The notes under the pieces: model-generated | The model's database searches: none | What the model was told of the DNA's origin: nothing | What the model saw: only the letters and a program-made list of their open reading frames with translations | Source: Irineochytrium annulatum | Lineage: Eukaryota > Chytridiomycota > Chytridiomycetes > Chytridiales > Chytridiaceae | Assembly (NCBI GenBank): GCA_027600665.1 | Contig: JADGJL010000207.1 | Coordinates: 1-25,931 of the forward strand | Direction: 5' to 3' | DNA length: 25,931 bases | Part shown: positions 19,401 to 25,931 of the stretch, in pieces | Layout: each line of letters starts with the position of its first letter | How positions within the stretch are numbered: position 1 is the stretch's first letter | Position numbers and translations under genes: made by a program

Positions 19401-21932
19401 ACGCCGAGCAGACAGTCGCCGCCGCTGACGCCGTCGCGGGCGGAGCGGGATGACGTGGCAGCATTTACTATTGACGACTTCATCAAAAAAGTGGCGCGGG
19501 TGAACTCTGACCGACGTGAGCTCCAGCGGCAACTCGACGCGGCGGAGTCGGACCTGAAGCTTGCGAAGGAGGAGCTCGTGACATCAACAAAGGATTTGAA
19601 GGCTTTGGACCAGCAGGAGCGGGACCTGCGCTCGGACCTTCGGAGTCTCCAGCGGTCCAACGAGCGGCTCGAGGCCGAGCTCGAGAACGCGCTTAAGCAG
19701 GCCAAGGAGGTGGAGGCGATGCAGTCAGTTAGCTCTTCATCTTCAACCCGGCGTTTGGAGGAGATTCAGGCGTCGCAGACCCGTGAGCTGCAGAAGCAAT
19801 CCGAGCGGCATGAGAAGAAACTGCGGGATCTCGAGAGGGACCTCACGGAGACGTTTGAGCGGAAGATAAGGGAGGTTGAGAGGGATGCTCAGGTCGCACA
19901 GGATAAGAAAGTGCGGGATCTGGAGCGCGAGCTATCGGCGTCCTCTGGCGAGAAGATGGCGGAGCTGCAAAGGAGGTTGGAAAAAGAGGTGGAGAAGGTG
20001 AAGTCCCTGCGCGACGAGCTCGACTCCAACAGGCCGGATAAGATGCGGTTGGAGCGGGAGGTCGATGACGCGCTTAGGCGGCAGGAGGAGGTGGAGAGGA
20101 CTTTCCGGGATCAGGCAGCGCAAATCGAGAAGCGCCACAAGGACGAGATTGACGACCTCATGTTTAAGCATGAACAAGAGATTAAGGACGTTATTCAAAG
20201 CGAGAAGTCAAGGACAGCCGGCGTGCGCGAAGCCCTTGAGGCCGAATTGCTTAGCGTCAGGCGCAAGCTCGAGGACGCCAAGCGGGGGACGGACAACGCG
20301 ATCAGGGCGCAGGTGGAGGAGGCCGAGGAAAAAGCCGAGCGGGATCTACGGCGCCGGTTAGAGGCTTCAGAGCAGATCTTCAGAGAGCAGCTTTTGGAGG
20401 TTCAACAAGCGCATGATGATGAGAAGGAACAAACGCAGCTGGCGCACTCGGAGGAATTGGATCGGATACGGGACCAAACGAACCGTGACAAGCAGCGTGA
20501 GCTCTCTGATCTTCGACAGCAGTTGGAAACGCAGAAGAGCAACCTCGAGACCGAACTCACGACCAAGTTTGACCGGGAGATGAGCGACTTGCGGGCGAAG
20601 CATTCGGCGGCCATCGACCAGCTGCAATCAAAGCACGCGGAGGAGATGGACATTCTGCGGGAAGAGCACCGCGACCGAATCGAGCAAATGCAGGCGAGGC
20701 TCAGCCGGTCCGAGGCGGCTCTCGTGACGTCAAAAAGCCAGTTCTTCCAGGACCGCGAACGTCTCCTGGAGCAAATTGAGACCTTGGACACGCAGTGCCG
20801 GACCGCGAAGCAGCAGGAGCTCGAAGCCGCCGCGCTGGTAGCAACCAAGAACCGCGAGTTCGAGGCGACGATCGACCGCCTTAAGTACGAGGTTCAGTCC
20901 GCGCAGACGATGGCCGAGCAAGTCAGGGACGATACGGACCGGAAGCAGCGCGAAATCGCGCTTCTGGAGCAGAAGCACAAGCAGCAGCTCGTGGCCATGC
21001 AGGCCGAATGCGACGGACGCGTTAAAGAGTTGCAGGATGCGATGGAAGACTTTGAATCCATGCGGGGTGAGCTAGAGAGCGTTGAGCGGGACTACATGGC
21101 CGAGCTTAGCAAGCACGACACCGAGCGGCTGCAGGCCGACAGGGCGCTGGCCGAGTCGAAGGAGGCGCAGAACACACTTAGGCAGCAGATGGATACGCTG
21201 CAGAGGAAGCTTGACCAAGCGCAACGGGAGGTTCAAGAGGCGAGGAGCTCGGCGACTCCTCGCGTCACCGATCGCGCGACGGAGAAAGCCCTGCAGGGAG
21301 AAATCGAGCGGATGCAACTCAACATCGTCGAGCTGAAGTCGACGAAGAACGAGCTTTTGGAAGAGTTAGATGACCAGGGCATCCGGCTGCAAGGTGCTCA
21401 AAACGAGCTCGACGCGCTTCGAAGAGAATACGACAAGGTTGTGGCTTTAATTCGTTGCCTTCTTGGAGTATTTACTAAAACCACGTCCCTAGCTTAACCG
21501 GAGTATTGGCGATTGGGAAGCGGAGCGGAAGCGATACGACAACACCATGGCTATCCAACGTGAAGAGATCTCCAGCCTTCAGATCCGGCTCCAGGAGTCG
21601 GCCTTGGATAAACTCGGTGGTGGCGCCTCGAACAATGAGCCACCTAGCACGCAGAAGCTTCGGACAGAGTTTCGCAAGATGGTCGCGGTGAGTAATGTGT
21701 TGTCTTTACCGACGCAAGAACAACGTGCTTATTTTCGTATGACCAGGATCTGCGAACGGAATACTCATCACAAGTTAGTCGGGAGGTGACAGCGCGATCA
21801 CAGCTGGAATCGCAACTGCGAGCAGCTCAACGAAGCCGCGATGAGGACCTTTACAACAAAAGCAACAGCGGCACTCAGACGAATCTGCGGTGGCTGTCGG
21901 GGGAGACACCCCAGTTCATGCGAGGATTTTAA
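16440..21932 (+). CDS. Giant coiled-coil protein with RD/RE-rich N-terminus
   Basis: Exons are 16440-17102, 17155-17250, 17298-21437, 21493-21687 and 21747-21932; introns are 52, 47, 55 and 59 nt, every one in phase 0; 1759 aa. Residues 1-253 are almost entirely Arg, Asp, Glu, Pro and Gly, with runs such as DRDRDRDRERDRDRER and a block of TPR motifs. A conserved-looking PNIENLLAQIDTFNFEDD follows, then a Ser/Pro/Arg linker to about residue 515. From about 530 to 1740 the protein is nearly continuous heptad-rich coiled coil (Glu, Lys, Arg, Leu, Gln) with a break near 930-970 (LDMPPIEKLTPSRQSPPLTP). No motor head or membrane segment is seen. I do not recognise the family; myosin-tail-like matches would be compositional. 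It sits just upstream of SFI1 on the same strand, so a centrosome or basal-body scaffold is plausible but unproven. Confidence 0.85.
16803..16913 (+). repeat. Degenerate D(G/A)TPR tandem repeats
   Basis: Within exon 1 of the coiled-coil gene, four units of 8 to 11 codons begin DGTPRADRDRG, DGTPRTERG, DGTPRAEAG and DATPRGER (residues 122-158). Each supplies a Thr-Pro site of the kind used by proline-directed kinases such as CDKs. They lie in the RD/RE low-complexity tract that fills the rest of the exon. Confidence 0.75.
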
Positions 21933-22142
21933 TGATGGCCTTTTTTTTTGACGGTGATTCTATTATTTTATTAATCAGCAACTATGAGGTATATCGACAT
22001 CATTGCATTGTTAATAGAGCGCTTTTCTTGGATCGCGATTGTGCCGTGGATTGAAGGGACAGCTGTGGTTGTGCTTGAGTTTGTGGAGGGCTTCGTTGCA
22101 GCCCTGAAAATCAAAGCGAAATTCAAGCCGCGGAGGTCAAAA

Positions 22143-25100
22143 ATGGCCAGCACCGTTGCCGCTGACTTGGCGCGGCGGTGGCTCGACCGGGTCCGCTGCC
22201 GGAGGGCCGATGCCCTCGCATCCCGGCATCTCATTCGAAGATCCATCACGGCCTGGCGGGACTTCGTCCGGCATGAGCGCTGGAAAGATGAGGTATCCTG
22301 AGGAGCGCGCAGGCTTTCCCGTGTCCCAGTCTTCACCGGCCCAACAGGTTCGAGCGAATGTCCACGCGCGCCTTCATCTGGCCGACAGGGTCTGGTCGGC
22401 CTGGCGCTCGTTCGTCGTCATACGCCGCGCGGAGCGGGAGCAGGACACCGTTGCTGCCTCGCGCGCGCGCTGGCGGCTCCTCCGCGCGGCGATGGGACTC
22501 TGGATGTCCCGGCACGCGCAGAGACGCGCGTCCGCCCACATCGAGCGGGAGGCCGTCGCGACGCGGCGGACAGCGCTACTCAAGCAGTTCCTTGGCGTGT
22601 GGTTGGGCCGCAGAGCGGAGAAGGTCGGAGAGAGGGATATGGAGCGCGTTGCCGTCGCCTTTGATGCGAGGAGCTGCAAGGTGGGACGGTGGAACGCGTG
22701 GAGGCGGGCTTTAGTGCGGAGGAAGGCGCAGGAAAGCGCCGTGGAGGAGTGTCGGCAAAGGGCCGAACGGAAGCTCTTGAGACGGTGCCTTGTTGCGATC
22801 GAGGCCTATGTGCGGAGACGGAAGCACTGGAGGTTGCTGAAGGAGGAGGCGGTGGTCGGGTACCGGAGGTGTTTGGCGATCGCATGCACTCGATACTGGA
22901 GGGAAAGGTTGCAAGAGAGATCACTTGAGCGCACGGCGGCGCGGTGGTACAACGAGAGGGTCCTGAAAAGGGGGCTCTTTTGGTGGAGATATCGTAAGCT
23001 AACGCTTTAAACGCCGTATTTATTAAGAAAAGGTTTGTAGAATGCGGGGAGAGACTGACCGAGAAGATTAAGGCTGATAAGGCGGCAATGCTGCATATCC
23101 AGATGCTTAAGCAGCGAGCACTTCGGCGGTTAAACTTGATTTTTGCCTGGAAGCAGCTCGCCTCACAGCATTACGAAAAGGCGGTAAGAGTTAAAAAAAA
23201 GAAAAAACTGGTAGACTTATAACATTTTAAAAGTTGGTCAGGCAAACGTGGTTGGTGTGGAAGCGCTCGCAAAAGCAAGCCCGGCTCCGTCGAGAGATGG
23301 CAAAAATTAAGCCGGGCGTGGAATATCACTCGAAGAAGCTGCAAGTTCATACCTTAATGCTATGGAGGGATATGGTCAGAGAAATGAAGACTTATAAGGT
23401 TTGTTTGACTGCGGGACAGCTTTTCGCTTAATGATCATGCATGCCAGACGAAAGCTGACGAGGCCGACACCTTCCAAAGACGATCGATACTTCGGCGGTA
23501 TTTTGCTACCGTCAACGAGCGACTTTTGCGCGAGCAGACCGATAAGTTGCTCATGAGGAGGGCGGACGCGTGGTGGAGGCTAAAGCTGATGGAGACGGCG
23601 TTTCGCATCTGGCAAACGCGACTTATAGAAAAGGAGGACGAGCTTTTGAAGACCTTGAAAGTGAGAGCCTCCAGTTTTCGAATGCCGTTGACCAATTCGA
23701 CACCGTAGGCCGCGGAGTTCTACAAGGAGAGCTTGATCCGAACAGCTTTCGGCGGTTTCCGGAGGAACGCTGACCAGCAGGCGATGGAGAAGGAGAACGA
23801 GGTAATATGCCCACCTCCACAGCTTGTTTCCACTCTGAAACTTGCCAGGTCCGAGCGGACATCCACGCGAACCGCCACGTCGCCCGCCGGGCTCTCCATG
23901 CTTGGTTCTTTTACGTCCAACTAACTCGCCGGGACGAGGCTTACCGCCTGACGGCATTGACTCACCGGTACTATGCGCTGCTTGGTACGGCGTGGCTGGC
24001 GTGGAGGCGCGCGGTCCGGGATCGGGGGCGCGAGAGGGTGAACGAGAGGCTAGCGATGGAGGAGTATCAGCGGCGGCTCGTTCAGAAAGGGCTGCAGGCA
24101 TGGAAGGTTGGGGATTTGCGTTGACGCTAACGTGTGGGAGCATACTCACTGTGTTGTGGTTGCCCCTACGATCAGATCTATGTGAGGAACTCGGTGGGTT
24201 TTCGGAACGCGGTCCGAAACTTTGTGGATGGGGTTCGGCTGCGGACACTGCGCGAGTACCTCGGCGAGTGGGCTGGGAGGGCCGCGGCGGCACGCGACGT
24301 CAGGCTGTTGTTGGAGGAGGCGCAGATAGCCTGGTCCGAGGAGATGACGGCGAAGGTGATGCAATCTTGCCCGGTGGAGTGTTCTAACCTTGGAGGATGT
24401 ATAGGTCTTTGAGGCTTGGAAAGCGTACGCCACGCACCGATCAAGGCGTAGAAAGGAGATTGCGGGACGAATATTGGAGGCCCAAGATGTTTTGACGCAA
24501 CGTAACACCTCTTCTTGTCTCATGGTTTTATTGTAACGACGTATTCAGTGAAAGTCGCTCAATGCTTTGCGGCGTGGGTGAAGTTTCGACAATTTCGGCG
24601 GTACAAACGCCAGCTTAAAGTCGTGTCGACCGATTATTGCGCGAGACGGCTGTCCCATAACGCCTTTGAAGTCTGGTTCCGCTTTTTTAAACATCGGCGA
24701 TGGGGGAAGGTTGTAATGAGTCGCCAGATCAACCGTACTTTCTCTGATGGCTTTCTTTCGTAATTGCAGCGGGCGATGGACCTCGCAGACTGTTTCCGCA
24801 AGCGTGCCTTGGTTGGCAGTTGTTTCGAGCATTGGGTAACCCTTCGCCCCGAGTGGTCCGCTGTTCACGCGGCGCACCACATCCTTCCCCTCGTCCACTG
24901 GGGCTCCCGGCTGACGCGGACAACTTTCAAGGCGTGGCGGGCAGTCGTCGTGTCCGCGAAGCACCTCGAGGCGCGTGTTGCGGAAGCCGAGGGGTGGCGT
25001 GCGGAGATGGCGCTTCGCCATGTGGCCGCGGCGTGGGTTGGCGCGGCCGCGAGGCTGAGGGAGGAAAGAGTGGAAGGGGCACTCAGGGAGAGAGTCAAGA

Positions 25101-25650
25101 ATCTAAGCCGTGCAATGCGAAGCGTGAGGAAGTTTGCGGATAGGTGGAGGGCGAGAGCGCTAGCATCCCGAGCTCGCCGGATTGGGGAAGAAGGTGGGCG
25201 TTGTACATTATAACGACTTAGAGATAACTGATAGCACGTGAAGCGGATAGGAGGACAACTTTTATCAGGGAGCTTACGCAACAAATGAACTCCGACTTGC
25301 CACCGAATCCGTTTCGCTACCTTCCCGCGAATAGATCACCTCTTCGGCAACCACCTGGCGGGAGTCAAAGGGTCACACAGTCTCTTCCGGTTCCCGCCGC
25401 GAGAACGCCGGTGTTACCGACCTCCTCTGCTGCGCCTGCACCAGGACCGTCAGCAGTCCCGACTTTGAATTCCTCCCTTACTCGGCAGCTCTTTGAAGCG
25501 CAGATGGCCGCCTACCCCGCGGCGGCAACCTTATCCTCCTCGACCATCTCAGTTCTTAACGCCGTCCGCCACCGGGTCCGGGCAGCCCCCAGAAAACCCG
25601 ACATTCCGACCCTAGACTTCAATCTCAGCCTGATGGCAAGAGGAGTGTGA
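22143..25650 (+). CDS. SFI1-like centrin-binding repeat protein
   Basis: SFI1 forms long helices with repeated centrin sites and builds the half-bridge of the yeast spindle pole body; in flagellates it belongs to centrioles and basal bodies. Twelve exons: 22143-22292, 22348-22993, 23041-23183, 23234-23398, 23448-23660, 23709-23801, 23849-24106, 24176-24355, 24405-24501, 24549-24709, 24770-25193 and 25235-25650. Introns are 41 to 69 nt; the product is 981 aa. About twenty Trp-centred repeats follow the SFI1 pattern (hydrophobics, then xxWxxxxRR), for example SITAWRDFVR, VWSAWRSFVV, RWNAWRRALV, LMLWRDMVR, AWLAWRRAVR, VFEAWKAYAT, CFAAWVKFRQ and TFKAWRAVVV. The last 125 residues are Pro/Ser-rich and end TLDFNLSLMARGV. 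The frame is open upstream to an ATG at 21984, which would add 53 residues; the start is therefore uncertain. The family call rests on repeat pattern and density. Confidence 0.88.
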
Positions 25651-25931
25651 ACGTGGGAGCGTAGTTACCAGGATCTTGAACGGCACAGAATCGACCTAAT
25701 GTTAGTGCGCTCTCACCCCGTGCGTGGGAAGGAAATGAGGTAGCTGAGTGTCGTTGCAAATTCAACTACGCTTAAAGTTCTTTCATTGGTACTGCTACGT
25801 TTGTTATGGGCAGATTGGGTTGACGAGATGGGCGGACGACTACCTTGGATTCGTCTAATAACAATGGAACGATTGATGGAATTAAATAGTATGAAGTTTC
25901 TAATTTTAACGGCGGCGCGGGCGCAAGAGGG
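25651..25931. other. Sequence downstream of SFI1
   Basis: 281 bases to the window edge. It becomes A/T-richer, with short poly-A-signal-like stretches, and shows no ORF or RNA gene that I can support. It probably holds the 3' UTR of the SFI1-like gene and start-of-next-gene flank. Confidence 0.4.

Noticed and set aside
19229..20848. Ser-rich minus-strand ORFs opposite the coiled coil
   Set aside because: They arise from antisense reading of Glu/Arg/Leu heptads; such shadows are expected in coiled-coil genes.
17298..21437. Myosin or kinesin heavy chain
   Set aside because: The heptad composition resembles a myosin tail, but no P-loop motor head exists in the gene, so similarity would be compositional.
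1..25931. Prokaryotic features: operons, ribosome binding sites, CRISPR arrays, attachment sites
   Set aside because: Spliceosomal introns and eukaryote-specific genes throughout show nuclear DNA, and no direct-repeat array with spacers is present.

Overview
The window is nuclear DNA from a eukaryote, most likely a zoosporic (chytrid-type) fungus. Genes are compact and cut by many very short introns, about 40 to 80 nt, with GT..AG borders and in places a yeast-like TACTAAT or CTAAC branch site. The set mixes fungal or general eukaryotic housekeeping genes (UPF3, the RNA polymerase I/III subunit AC40, PXMP4, a vacuolar-type alkaline phosphatase, SNRNP27, ZFPL1, a bZIP protein) with genes for cilia and basal bodies (a CFAP97-family protein, a Dpy-30-domain protein, a large SFI1 centrin-binding protein). 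Flagellar genes in a fungal context point to a flagellated lineage; the exact taxon is inference. All exon models below were built by hand from reading frame, splice borders and family similarity.

Layout. 1-861 (-): 5' part of UPF3. 1208-1438 (-): small unrecognised ORF. 1641-3028 (-): POLR1C/RPC40, back to back (72 bp) with PXMP4 (3101-3906, +). PXMP4 ends 7 bp from the stop of the convergent ZFPL1 (5040-3914, -), which needs a 7-nt microexon. ZFPL1 diverges from a CFAP97-like gene (5298-6980, +). 9246-7149 (-): an 11-exon PHO8-type alkaline phosphatase. 10300-9381 (-): SNRNP27, separated by 62 bp from a divergent gene (10363-11547, +) that reads as a degenerate CYTH/TTM domain joined to a bZIP domain. 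11548-12873 has no supported gene. 12874-13271 (+): Dpy-30-domain protein, tail to tail with a triple cyclic-nucleotide-binding protein (15298-13335, -). After about 1.1 kb without a clear gene come a 1759-aa coiled-coil protein (16440-21932, +) and a 12-exon SFI1-like protein (22143-25650, +).

How the parts may connect. UPF3, AC40 and SNRNP27 serve RNA decay, transcription and splicing. PXMP4, ZFPL1 and alkaline phosphatase sit in peroxisome, Golgi and vacuole membranes. The right half (Dpy-30, triple cNBD, coiled coil, SFI1), together with the CFAP97-like gene, has a flagellum and basal-body flavour. All three cNBDs keep the phosphate-binding Glu and Arg at canonical spacing and carry Thr after the Arg, the residue associated with cGMP preference. 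The CFAP97-like protein carries three tandem KRxSV motifs that look like cyclic-nucleotide-kinase sites. The most unusual items are the CYTH-bZIP open reading frame, the triple-RTA cNBD protein, and the 7-nt microexon.
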